64,000 bases of DNA, taken from positions 5,518,001 through 5,582,000 of the forward strand of contig NZ_CP053452.2 in the NCBI RefSeq assembly GCF_013128195.2, given 5' to 3'. The translations under genes and the position numbers were made by a program. Below, one piece after another: positions 16,826 through 24,996 of this stretch. Position 1 is the first letter of the stretch; each line of letters begins with the position of its first letter. A model generated the notes under the pieces. That model saw nothing but the letters and a program-made list of their open reading frames with translations. It was not told where the DNA came from and searched no databases. Source of the DNA: Frigoriglobus tundricola. Lineage in GTDB: Bacteria; Planctomycetota; Planctomycetia; Gemmatales; Gemmataceae.

Positions 16826-16854
16826 TTGGTTTCGCCGGGGCCGCGCGCTAAAAT
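16826..16854 (+). promoter_or_regulatory. Candidate sigma-70-type promoter of map
   Basis: TTGGTT (16826-16831) and TAAAAT (16849-16854) are separated by 17 bases. Transcription would start about 7 bases later, at or next to the map ATG at 16861, suggesting a leaderless mRNA. There is no room for a Shine-Dalgarno site. Confidence 0.4.
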
Positions 16855-16860
16855 ACACCC

Positions 16861-17721
16861 ATGCTTCGACCCAACACTAACCGGCCCCCGGAACTGAAGT
16901 CCGCTCGCGAACTGGCGCTCATGCGCGAGGCGGGCAAGCTGGTCGCTCGCGCGCTGAAGATCTGCCGCGACCTCGCCAGGCCGGGCGTGAAGACCATCGA
17001 GATCGACCAGGCGGTCGAGGCGTTCTACGCGAAGCACGGTGCGATCCCGCTGTTCAAGGGCTACCCCGGCAAAACGCCGTTCCCCGCGGTGACCTGTTTG
17101 AGCGTGAACGAACAGGTCGTCCACGGCATCCCCGGACAGCGGGTGCTGAAGGAGGGCGACCTCCTCAAGGTGGACACGGCGTGCAAGCTCAACGGCTGGT
17201 GCGCCGACCGGGCGATCACCGTGCCCATCGGCGCCGTGTCGCCCGAGAAGGCCCGGCTGCTGAAGGTGGGCGAGGAGACGCTCCAGATCGCCATCGACCT
17301 GCTCCCCAAGCGGAAGTGGTGGAGCCAGGTGGCGAGCGAGATGCAGAAGCACGTCGAACAGGCCGGGTTCAGCGTGGTCACGTCCTACGTGGGCCACGGG
17401 ATCGGGCGGATCATGCACGAGAACCCGCAGGTCCCGAACTACGTGGACCGGGAAACGCGGAAGGCCGACTTCCGCCTCGAACCGGGGCTGACGCTCGCCG
17501 TCGAACCGATGGTGAACATGCGCCGGCCCGAAGTGGACACGCTCGGCGATCAGTGGACGGTCGTCACCCGGGACCGGCTCGCGAGCGTCCACGTCGAGCA
17601 CACGCTCGCCCTCACCGCCAACGGGGTGACGATCATCACGTCCGACGAGGGCGCGTTCGACGACGAGCCGAAGCCCCCCGCGCCGGAATCCCCTCCCCCG
17701 GCGGCTGCACCGGCGCAATAA
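16861..17721 (+). CDS. map: Methionine aminopeptidase, type I
   Basis: It removes initiator Met after deformylation. The 286-residue pita-bread enzyme shows all five metal ligands: Asp105, Asp116, His179, Glu215 and Glu246, plus the catalytic-site His88 ('VVHGIPG'). The last 30 residues are a Pro/Ala-rich tail not typical of the family. It is separated from adk by the tRNA and a probable promoter of its own. Confidence 0.97.
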   Translation: MLRPNTNRPPELKSARELALMREAGKLVARALKICRDLARPGVKTIEIDQAVEAFYAKHGAIPLFKGYPGKTPFPAVTCLSVNEQVVHGIPGQRVLKEGDLLKVDTACKLNGWCADRAITVPIGAVSPEKARLLKVGEETLQIAIDLLPKRKWWSQVASEMQKHVEQAGFSVVTSYVGHGIGRIMHENPQVPNYVDRETRKADFRLEPGLTLAVEPMVNMRRPEVDTLGDQWTVVTRDRLASVHVEHTLALTANGVTIITSDEGAFDDEPKPPAPESPPPAAAPAQ

Positions 17722-17834
17722 CGAATACGCTCACCGGCCCGGCCGAAGTACCCGTGCGCACACACGCACACGCGGGACGCAACGAGAAACAAATTCCCTG
17801 TCCGGTGCCGCGGCGGGTTCGGCCCTCCACCGTT

Positions 17835-18581
17835 TCAATCGATCGGCTTGTCGGCGTAGCGGTAGACCCTCCACGCCCCCGACTTGTTCTGGACGAAGCC
17901 GATCGCGGTGCTGTCCGTCCGGATCAGGTAGCAGTCGTTCCCCTCCTTCCGCACGTTGCGGACGAGCGGGGAGAAGCCGTTCGTCAAGAAGTCTTCGTTG
18001 ATATCGTTCCCTTCGTCTCGGCTCCCCTTCGGGCGGGGCTTGGAACTCGTTTGCACCGCGCCGGGCAGCAGGTGGCCCTCGACCCCCCCGCCCTTGGCGG
18101 CGCGGACGAAGCCGGTGTACGCCGCCCGCAGCCCCTCGGGGAGCGGCTCCTTGCCCGCGTACTCCCGGAACGGATCGGACCCGTCGTTCGGTTGGCTCGG
18201 TACGCGGAAGTTCCCCTTCTTCGGGATAACGGCGATGCTCCCCCAGTACGTGAGTTCGGCCCGACCGCCCTCGATCGACTTCAAGAAGAAAACCCCCTGA
18301 TCCCCCACCGCCAGCCTCGGGTCGAAATCTTTGACGCCCTTGTTGCGGAGTCGGAGTGAGAAGGACTTCGCTTCCGCCTTGCCCTTGAGAGTCGAGATCA
18401 CCTGGACGGAGATGGTGTCGGACGCGGCGTCGCTGTCCGAGACCGCGGTCACCACTCCGACCACGATCAGTTCGGACTGGGGCGCGAGTTTTCCCAGGTC
18501 GAGCGGCGCAATCTGCGAAGCATGGCCGGGCAGGCCGGCCGCCAACAGCGCAAGGGCAAAACCGAAGGTGCGGGGGACCAT
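17835..18581 (-). CDS. Secreted protein of unknown function
   Basis: The start at 18581 gives 248 residues beginning with a signal peptide (MVPRTFGFALALLAAG...HAS). The mature part has a beta-rich N-terminal half ('SELIVVGVVTAVSDSD', 'VISTLKGKAEAKSFSLRLRN') that resembles an OB-like or NTR-like domain. The rest is polar. No enzyme motif was recognised. The gene is convergent with map. Confidence 0.7.
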   Translation of the reverse strand: MVPRTFGFALALLAAGLPGHASQIAPLDLGKLAPQSELIVVGVVTAVSDSDAASDTISVQVISTLKGKAEAKSFSLRLRNKGVKDFDPRLAVGDQGVFFLKSIEGGRAELTYWGSIAVIPKKGNFRVPSQPNDGSDPFREYAGKEPLPEGLRAAYTGFVRAAKGGGVEGHLLPGAVQTSSKPRPKGSRDEGNDINEDFLTNGFSPLVRNVRKEGNDCYLIRTDSTAIGFVQNKSGAWRVYRYADKPID

Positions 18582-18743
18582 GATCGTTCTCCGGCGAGGT
18601 CCGTGCCCATCAACACGGAGCGGCGTTGGCCACCGAACGGGTGGCTCCAAACGCACGGCTCCTCACCACTCCGACGAAGGACACCCGCGAACAGTTTGAC
18701 CGCGGCTTATTCATCCTGGCCGAACCGGGCGGCCACTCGCTGA

Positions 18744-18790
18744 GCGTCGGGGCGTTTCCCCGAATGTATTTCCCGGGAACGCCCCGACGC
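18744..18790. repeat. Hairpin in the 18582-18938 intergenic region
   Basis: GCGTCGGGGCGTTTCCC (18744-18760) faces GGGAACGCCCCGACGC (ending 18790), a 16-bp stem with one bulged base. There is no T-run. Apart from this hairpin and the SD of the next gene, I see nothing in the 357-base divergent gap. Confidence 0.55.
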
Positions 18791-18938
18791 CTCATTCCGC
18801 TCCGTTAAAATCCTGTGGGGCAACGGGCTCGTCTTGTTCGGCTCGAAGGCCGAGACCGCCGGACCCGGAGCTCCGCCCCAACAGTTGCCCCGCCCCTGAC
18901 CTGCGGCACCCTCGGCGCGCCGCGACTGAGAGGGAGAC

Positions 18939-19394
18939 ATGGCGCACGTTGTGAGTATCGTGTACCGGCCCAAAGGCACGCGCCGGCCCCAGGATCGGTA
19001 CGAGCGCGTCCCGATCGAGCGGGTCCGGTTGGTCGAGTTCAGGGGCATCGCCGGCGACATGAAGGGGAGTTCGACCAACCGGCAACTGAACGTCATGTGC
19101 GCGGAAACGCTCGCCGAACTCGGCGCCGAGGGCTTCCGGGTCGGACCGGGTGAGTTGGGGGAACAGATCGTGGTCGCGGGTCTCGATCCGGCGGCGCTGG
19201 CGCCCGGCACGCGGGTCCGGCTCAATTCGGCGGTGATCGAGGTGGTCGAGCCGAGAACGGGCTGTGCCCGGTTCGAGGCGATTCAGGGCAAGCCGCGCGG
19301 TGACGTGGTGGGCCGGCTCGGCGTCATCGCCCGCGTCGTGAGCGGTGGGGAGGTCGCGGTCGGCGATGCGGTCGAGGTGCTGCCGGCGGAATGA
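18939..19394 (+). CDS. MOSC domain protein
   Basis: The 151-residue protein matches the MOSC fold found at the C-terminus of molybdenum cofactor sulfurases and in YiiM-type proteins. 'STNRQLNVMCAETLAEL', 'GPGELGEQIVV' and the conserved Cys in 'EPRTGCARFEAIQGK' support this. Such proteins carry or transfer sulfur to the molybdenum cofactor or act on N-hydroxylated compounds. AGAGGGAG precedes the ATG. The PARG-like gene starts 48 bases downstream. Confidence 0.85.
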   Translation: MAHVVSIVYRPKGTRRPQDRYERVPIERVRLVEFRGIAGDMKGSSTNRQLNVMCAETLAELGAEGFRVGPGELGEQIVVAGLDPAALAPGTRVRLNSAVIEVVEPRTGCARFEAIQGKPRGDVVGRLGVIARVVSGGEVAVGDAVEVLPAE

Positions 19395-19442
19395 ACCTGC
19401 ATCCGACTCTCCGTGTCTCCCACGCGTTGCACGGAGTCGCCG

Positions 19443-20258
19443 ATGTACCCGAGTCGAAGCAAAGCCGCAGAGGTCGCCCGCCACACCGTCGAGATCGTCG
19501 CCGCCGGGCGGTACACGAACCGCCACGGGCAGAAGGTCGCGGTGCGGCACCTCGTCGAAGCCGCGATGAACGGCACCGTCAGTTACCCGCCGGACGCGGC
19601 GCTGCCGCACGCGGCTCTCGCGGAGCGCAACACGGTGTTCGAGGTGGTGAACGACACCACGCTCGAATCGGCGCGGAAGCTGGTCGCGGACGGGTTCGCG
19701 CCGGTCGCGCTGAACTTCGCATCGGCGCGGCACCCCGGTGGCGGGTTCCTCAACGGGGCGCGGGCGCAAGAGGAATCGCTGTGCCGCGCGTCGGCGCTGT
19801 ACGAGTGCATCAACGGCAACGCGATGTACCGGCACCACGCACCGATGCCCGGCGGGTTCTACTCGAACTACGCGATCTACTCGCCGGCCGTGCCGGTGTT
19901 CAAGGACGACAGCGGCGAACCGCTCGACCAACCGTACCTCTGCGCGTTCGTGACCGCACCCGCCGTGAACGCGGGCGTCTACGCGAAGGAGCACAAGGCG
20001 GGGCGCCGGGACGTGATCCGCGACGAAATGGCGGCCCGAATCGAAAAGGTGCTGGCGATCATGGCCGGGCACGGGCACGACGCGGCCGTCCTCGGCGCGT
20101 GGGGCTGCGGCGTGTTCAAGAACGACCCCGAAATGGTCGCGGACCTCTTCGCGCACGCCCTTCGTGGTCGGTTCGCGGGCCGGTTCGCGAAGGTGGTGTT
20201 CGCGGTGCTGTCGTCCGACGGCGAAACGATCCGCCCGTTCGAGGAGCGGTTCGCGTGA
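19443..20258 (+). CDS. Bacterial-type poly(ADP-ribose) glycohydrolase (TIGR02452 family)
   Basis: The protein of 271 residues contains the PARG signature GGG-x7-QEE (Gly99-101, Gln109-Glu110-Glu111); the last Glu is catalytic in characterised bacterial PARGs. 'VLGAWGCGVFKNDP' is the conserved macrodomain-type phosphate loop. It should hydrolyse ribose-ribose bonds of poly(ADP-ribose) or related ADP-ribosyl adducts. ATG 19443 is chosen because GGAG lies 7 bases upstream. It may form a unit with the MOSC gene. Confidence 0.88.
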   Translation: MYPSRSKAAEVARHTVEIVAAGRYTNRHGQKVAVRHLVEAAMNGTVSYPPDAALPHAALAERNTVFEVVNDTTLESARKLVADGFAPVALNFASARHPGGGFLNGARAQEESLCRASALYECINGNAMYRHHAPMPGGFYSNYAIYSPAVPVFKDDSGEPLDQPYLCAFVTAPAVNAGVYAKEHKAGRRDVIRDEMAARIEKVLAIMAGHGHDAAVLGAWGCGVFKNDPEMVADLFAHALRGRFAGRFAKVVFAVLSSDGETIRPFEERFA

Positions 20259-20268
20259 GGGCGCGGCG

Positions 20269-21507
20269 TCATTTCGCCGCGAATGCGTCCGCGGTGTGGA
20301 CGTGTTCGGGGCGCACGCCGATGCCGATGAGCCGGGCCGGGATGCGGCGGAGGAACGGGAAGCGCTCGAGCGCGCGGGCGAACCGCGGCACCGTCATCGG
20401 TCCGCGGGCGGCCAGCGTGCGCGAGATGACCCGCTTCTGGATCTGCACCTGGAGCCACTGCGTGAGCCGCGTGGGCAGCGTGCGGCGGCGCTGGACCGCG
20501 GCGAGATCGGCGTTCGTCACGGTGCCCGTCTTCAGCTTCTCCGCCAGAGCGTTCGCCGCGGCGACGGCGTCCTGAATCGCGAGATTGATCCCCACCCCGC
20601 CGACCGGGGACATCGTGTGCGCCGCGTCGCCGATGCACAGCAGCCCCGGCTTCCACCACTTCCGCAACCGGTCCACCGCGACCGTGAGGAGCTTCACGTC
20701 GTCCCAGGACTTCAGCTCGCCTACGCGGTCGGCCAGGAGCGGGGCGACGGCCGCGATGTCGGCGTGGAAGGCGCCGATGCCGCGGGCCATCACTTCGGCG
20801 TGGGCGCCCTTCGGTATGACGAAGCCGCACTGCCAGTAGTCGCCGCGGTTGATCATGACGAAGATGCGCCCGCGGTCGAACCGGCCGATCGGGCTGTCAC
20901 CGTCGGTCGGGTGCCGGGACAGCCGCATCCACAACACGTCCATCGGCGCGCCGAGGTCAACGGTGGGCAGCGCGGCCCGGGCGCGGACCGTCGAGTGCCG
21001 GCCGTCCGCGCCCACGGTGAGGTCGGCCCGCACCTCGAGCGGGCCGTCGGGCGTGGTCGCCCGCACGCCGGCCACCTTCGCCCCGGTCTGGATCAGGTCC
21101 GTCACCTCGGCCCGCGTGCGGAGGCGGAACGTCGGGTACTTCCGGGCGTGGGCTGCGACGAAATCGAGGAAATCCCACTGCGGCATGAACGCCAGGAACT
21201 TGCACGCGGTGGGGACGTGGGTGAAGTCCGCCACCGGGAACTCGACGCCCGCGACGTTCCCGGACAGGACGCGCGTCTCCTGGTGCGGGTGCCGGAGAAA
21301 GGCGTCGAGCAGACCGAGTTCGTGAACGATTTCGAGCGTGGACGGGTGGATGGTGTCGCCGCGGAAGTCGCGGAGGAAGTCCGCGTGCTTCTCGAGAACG
21401 ACGACATCGACGCCCGCGCGGGCGAGGAGGAGCCCGAGCATCATCCCGGCCGGTCCCCCGCCGGTGATGCAACATTTGGTGTGAATCACTTCGGGAATCG
21501 AAGACAT
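20269..21507 (-). CDS. FAD-dependent monooxygenase (UbiH/PHBH-like)
   Basis: The 412-residue flavoprotein has the Rossmann motif GGGPAGMM (residues 16-23), 'EKH' at the end of strand 2, the 'GADGRHSTVR' DG motif and 'CIGDAAHTMSPVGGVGINLA' closing the FAD site. These are the three marks of class A aromatic hydroxylases. The substrate is unknown. GGAG precedes the start. It converges on the PARG gene with 10 bases between the stops. Confidence 0.9.
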   Translation of the reverse strand: MSSIPEVIHTKCCITGGGPAGMMLGLLLARAGVDVVVLEKHADFLRDFRGDTIHPSTLEIVHELGLLDAFLRHPHQETRVLSGNVAGVEFPVADFTHVPTACKFLAFMPQWDFLDFVAAHARKYPTFRLRTRAEVTDLIQTGAKVAGVRATTPDGPLEVRADLTVGADGRHSTVRARAALPTVDLGAPMDVLWMRLSRHPTDGDSPIGRFDRGRIFVMINRGDYWQCGFVIPKGAHAEVMARGIGAFHADIAAVAPLLADRVGELKSWDDVKLLTVAVDRLRKWWKPGLLCIGDAAHTMSPVGGVGINLAIQDAVAAANALAEKLKTGTVTNADLAAVQRRRTLPTRLTQWLQVQIQKRVISRTLAARGPMTVPRFARALERFPFLRRIPARLIGIGVRPEHVHTADAFAAK

Positions 21508-21551
21508 GAGTGCTCCCGGTTGAACCGATAACGAGCAATTGTACCGGCATC

Positions 21552-21761
21552 TCAGCCGGGAGCGCTCACTTCACCGCCGGGCTTTTCCTCGTCGTCCGCG
21601 TCGGTCAACTTCACCCCCCGTTTCGTGAGCGCCTGGCGCAGAATGTATTCGATCTGGCCGTTCAGGCTGCGCAAGTCCTCCTCCGCCCACCGCTGGATGG
21701 CAGCGTGGACGCGCGGATCGAGCCGCAGCAGGAACGGTTTCACGTCTTTTTTGGCCATCAC
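21552..21761 (-). CDS. Arc-type ribbon-helix-helix protein
   Basis: The 69-residue protein has a strand 'KPFLLRLDPRVHAAIQRWA' followed by two helices with 'RSLNGQIEYILRQAL', the pattern of Arc/MetJ DNA-binding dimers. The C-terminus is acidic. No toxin gene adjoins it; the neighbours are an FAD enzyme and a hydrolase. It could be an orphan antitoxin or a small regulator. Confidence 0.75.
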   Translation of the reverse strand: MMAKKDVKPFLLRLDPRVHAAIQRWAEEDLRSLNGQIEYILRQALTKRGVKLTDADDEEKPGGEVSAPG

Positions 21762-21788
21762 TGACCCTCAGCTCGATCGTCGCTCGCG

Positions 21789-22745
21789 TTATTTCCCGCG
21801 CAGCGCCGGGTTCAGAAACTCCACGAGCGCCGGCAGCAGCTTCGGGTGCAGCGGCAGTGCGGGATCGAAGTAGCTCGGCAGTTGCGCCGGGCGATCGGTT
21901 TTCTCGACCGCCTTGAGAACGTGATTCATCCCGTCGATGGTCACCACCCGCGCGTTCGCGTTCGCCGCGCCGAGGCGCTTCGCGTCCTCCGCGGACACCT
22001 GAATGTCGGTGGAGGCGGACACGATCAGGAAGGGCGCACGCACACCCGCCGCGAGCTTCGCCGGGTCGTGTTGGAAGACCGAGATGAGGAACGGCTGCAC
22101 GCTCGGCCGGAAGAGCGCGGCCAGTTCCTTCGGCGCGTCCTTCACGGTGCGGCCGGCTTCGAGTTCGGTCATGAGCGCGTCGCTCTTGGTGTAAAGATCG
22201 TCCGGCAGGTTCTTTTTGAGCTGCTCACGCAGCACCTCTTGCAGCGGTCGCCCGGGACCGCAGAGCGACACGAGCGCGTCGAACTTCGCCTCCTTCGCCG
22301 CAACCAGACCGATGAGCCCGCCCTCGCTGTGGCCGATGTACCCGATCTTCGTGAACCGGCCGTCGTGGCGGAGCCGGTTCGTCCATGCGACGACGTCGGC
22401 CGCGTAGGTGTCGATCCGCGCGTCTTCTTCCTTCGCCAGCGCCTTCGCGCTCGCCGCGATGCCGCGCTTGTCGATCCGCACAACCGCGATTCCCTCCGCG
22501 GCCAGCGCGCGGCCGACCATCTTCAGGTTGTTCGTGCGGGTGAGTGGCCCGTTCCCGTCGCGGTCGGTCGGCCCGGACCCGGCGTGGATCAGCACCACCG
22601 GCCACGGCCCCGGCGTCGGCGGCAGGTCGAGCGTGCCGTACAGCGTGCCCGTGGCGGTCTTCAGCTCCAGCCCCTCGCCCACCAGTCGCGGTGGGGCGAG
22701 GTCGGAAGGCGGAGCGCCGAGAACGAGAGCCAGAGCGAGATACAT
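21789..22745 (-). CDS. Secreted alpha/beta hydrolase
   Basis: Start 22745 is preceded by GAGGAG and yields 318 residues with a short signal peptide (MYLALALVLGAPP). The nucleophile elbow is 'GYIGHSEGG', the oxyanion region 'VLIHAGSGPTDRDGNG' is typical of the dienelactone/BAAT-type family, and 'DGMNHVLK' supplies the catalytic His. Probable esterase; substrate unknown. Confidence 0.85.
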   Translation of the reverse strand: MYLALALVLGAPPSDLAPPRLVGEGLELKTATGTLYGTLDLPPTPGPWPVVLIHAGSGPTDRDGNGPLTRTNNLKMVGRALAAEGIAVVRIDKRGIAASAKALAKEEDARIDTYAADVVAWTNRLRHDGRFTKIGYIGHSEGGLIGLVAAKEAKFDALVSLCGPGRPLQEVLREQLKKNLPDDLYTKSDALMTELEAGRTVKDAPKELAALFRPSVQPFLISVFQHDPAKLAAGVRAPFLIVSASTDIQVSAEDAKRLGAANANARVVTIDGMNHVLKAVEKTDRPAQLPSYFDPALPLHPKLLPALVEFLNPALRGK

Positions 22746-22857
22746 GAGCGACTCCTCGAAAGAACCTGACCCCCCGGCCCCCTTTCCCAAGAGGGAAGGG
22801 GGAGTCAGAACCCTAAGAAGCGGTGGCGGAAGGGGTGGGTGTTGGGATTGCTTCCAT

Positions 22858-22960
22858 CGTAGTCATCACGCTCCGCGTGATGCCCGCTGAGATCGGAGGC
22901 TTGTCGCTCCGACCCGAACCGCGTGAGGTTGGGGACATCACGCGGAGCGTGATGACTACG
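22858..22960. repeat. 'CATCACGCGGAGCGTGATG' palindromic element, copy 1
   Basis: A perfect 25-bp inverted repeat (22858-22882 with 22936-22960) whose arms are themselves palindromic (ATCACGC/GCGTGAT). The interior of about 53 bases resembles that of the copy at 55809-55910. It lies in the 281-base gap between two minus-strand genes, which holds no gene. Confidence 0.8.
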
Positions 22961-23026
22961 GTCCCCAACCGGCTCCGCATTTTGCGCGGACTTTGCGCCA
23001 CCACTTCTAAAAACCAGGAATGATTC

Positions 23027-24007
23027 TCAGTTGTACAGCGTGCCCGTGTTGAGCACCGGCTGCGGGTTCGAGTGCGAACACAGCACCACGAGCAGGTTGC
23101 TCACCATCGCCGCCCGGCGCTCCGGGTCGAGGTCGATGATCTGCTTCTCACTGAGCATCTGGAGCGCGTGTTCGACCATCCCGACGGCGCCCTCTACGAT
23201 CTTCGCGCGGGCCGCGATGATCGCCCCGGCCTGCTGCCGCTGGAGCATCGCGGCGGCGATTTCCGGGGCGTATGCCAGGTAGCTGATCCGCGATTCCAGC
23301 ACCTCCACGCCCGCCTGCCGCATCCGCTCCTGGATGTCGAGTTTCAGTTGGGCCGCGACCTCCTCGATGTGGCCCCGGAGCGCGTGGGCCTCGTTCGTCG
23401 CCGCTTCCGGGTGCGCGCCGACCACCGCGGGTGGGGTGCGGCCGTCGCCGTCGTAACTGTACCGGCTGGCGAGGTTCCGCAGCGCCGCGTCGGCCTGGAG
23501 CTTCACGAACTCCTCGTAGTCGTCCACCTGGAACACGGCGTCGGCCGCGTTCACCACCCGCCACACCACCACGGCGGCGATCTCGATCGGGGTGCCGTCC
23601 TTGTCGTTCACCTTGAGCGGCCGGCGGTGCGAGCTGGCCGCGACGACGACGTTACCGGCCGCGTCCTTGCGCTCGTCGGTCTTGTCCACGCCCGTCTCGA
23701 ACGTCCGCACGCGGAGGCTCACCCGCGTGCGCCAGTAAAGCGGGCTGCCGTAAAAGAACCCGGTGGCCCGCACGGTGCCGACGTACCGCCCGAACAGTTG
23801 CACCACGCGCGCCTGGTTCGGCCCGTTCACGATGAACCCGGCCCACGCGATCACCCACAGAACCGACAGCGGCACAATGCCCCACAACAGCCGCCGCTCC
23901 TCCCATTGCACGGCCAGCGCGATGAGCGTGATGATCACTCCCAGCCCCACCAGCATCGCGAATAACGCCGCCCAGCCCGACAGCGGCTTGAAATCACGGT
24001 CTTCCAC
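23027..24007 (-). CDS. SPFH / band 7 domain membrane protein
   Basis: The GTG-initiated protein of 326 residues (GGAGG upstream) has two N-terminal membrane segments (about residues 15-32 and 41-58). 'NQARVVQLFGRYVGTVRATGF' follows, entering a band 7 domain, and then a charged coiled-coil stretch ('RMRQAGVEVLESRISYLAYA', 'MLQRQQAGAIIAAR'). Such proteins form large membrane-scaffold rings. It stands alone. Confidence 0.85.
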   Translation of the reverse strand: MEDRDFKPLSGWAALFAMLVGLGVIITLIALAVQWEERRLLWGIVPLSVLWVIAWAGFIVNGPNQARVVQLFGRYVGTVRATGFFYGSPLYWRTRVSLRVRTFETGVDKTDERKDAAGNVVVAASSHRRPLKVNDKDGTPIEIAAVVVWRVVNAADAVFQVDDYEEFVKLQADAALRNLASRYSYDGDGRTPPAVVGAHPEAATNEAHALRGHIEEVAAQLKLDIQERMRQAGVEVLESRISYLAYAPEIAAAMLQRQQAGAIIAARAKIVEGAVGMVEHALQMLSEKQIIDLDPERRAAMVSNLLVVLCSHSNPQPVLNTGTLYN

Positions 24008-24132
24008 GACACGGCCTCCGATATCTTTGTGATATCACTTTGAAATCTTAACCTCTACCCAAGCATTCGGCAAGTCGGCGGGCAAATTTCGGGCATTTGT
24101 CCGGTTCGCGACCGGACGGTTAGAATTCCTCC

Positions 24133-24870
24133 ATGAGCCAAACCATTCGCTTACTGCCGTTCGCGAGCGCGGACGGTGCGACCAACATGGCCGCCGACGA
24201 GGCGCTTCTGGAATCCGCAACCGGCGGGACCGCATCGCTGCGGTTCTACACCTGGACCGCGCCGACGCTCTCGCTCGGCTACTTCCAGCCGGCGGGGGAC
24301 CGCGCGGTGGACGCGAACCTCGCGAAGCTGGCGTGGGTCCGTCGCTCGACCGGTGGCGCGGCGATCGTGCACCACCACGAGCTGACCTACGCCCTCGCGC
24401 TGCCGCCGGGGAAGGAGTGGGCATCGGCCGAGCACTGGATCTGCCGCTTTCACCACGTCCTACAGCGGGTGCTCGCGGAACACGGGGTCCGGTCGCACGC
24501 GGTGGTGTGCGGCGAGGAACAGAAGCTCGGCGCGGTGGTGTGCTTCCTGCACCAGACGCCCGGCGACCTGCTCATCGCCGGCTCGAAGGTGGCCGGCAGC
24601 GCGCAGCGGAAGATGCGCGGCGCCCTCCTGCAACACGGGAGCATCTTGCTGCACCGGAGCGAATTCGTGCCGCACCTGGCCGGTATCTGCGACGCCCCGG
24701 GGGCGCCGGGGATCGAGCCGGAAGGGCTCGCGGGCGCACTCAAGGTCGCGTTCGCCGCGGACACCGGCTGGACCGTAACGCCGGGGGCATGGACCGCGGA
24801 GGAACTGGCCCGCACCGTGGCCATCCGCAACGAGAAGTACGCCAACCCGGAGTGGAACGAGAAGAGATAG
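24133..24870 (+). CDS. Octanoyl/lipoyl transferase, LipM-like
   Basis: The 245-residue protein belongs to the LplA/LipB/LipM superfamily. It has 'RRSTGGAAIVHHHELTYAL' (residues 70-88) and 'GSKVAGSAQRKMRGALLQHG' with Lys152. Cys137 in 'VVCF' sits where LipM-type octanoyltransferases have their catalytic cysteine, so moving octanoate from ACP to lipoyl domains is more likely than ATP-dependent lipoate ligation. Length fits LipM better than LplA. Confidence 0.82.
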   Translation: MSQTIRLLPFASADGATNMAADEALLESATGGTASLRFYTWTAPTLSLGYFQPAGDRAVDANLAKLAWVRRSTGGAAIVHHHELTYALALPPGKEWASAEHWICRFHHVLQRVLAEHGVRSHAVVCGEEQKLGAVVCFLHQTPGDLLIAGSKVAGSAQRKMRGALLQHGSILLHRSEFVPHLAGICDAPGAPGIEPEGLAGALKVAFAADTGWTVTPGAWTAEELARTVAIRNEKYANPEWNEKR

Positions 24871-24881
24871 GAGAAGAAGAG

Positions 24882-24981
24882 GGCCGCACGATGAACGCAG
24901 ACAAGAAACGATCCGGACAGAAGCCGAGTTGAAATCGCTTTCGTTCGGATCGCGCCTTCGATCGCCGCTCATCGTGCGGCC
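24882..24981. repeat. Palindromic element downstream of the LipM-like gene
   Basis: GGCCGCACGATGA (24882-24894) is repeated inverted at 24969-24981. Inside, ACGATCCG and CGGATCG pair partly. It fills the 126-base gap before the next gene. Confidence 0.65.
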
Positions 24982-24996
24982 TGTCTTCGGTTTTCA

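Noticed and set aside
17835..18656. Earlier start (273 residues) of the secreted protein
   Set aside because: The extra N-terminal residues would precede the signal peptide and lack an SD.
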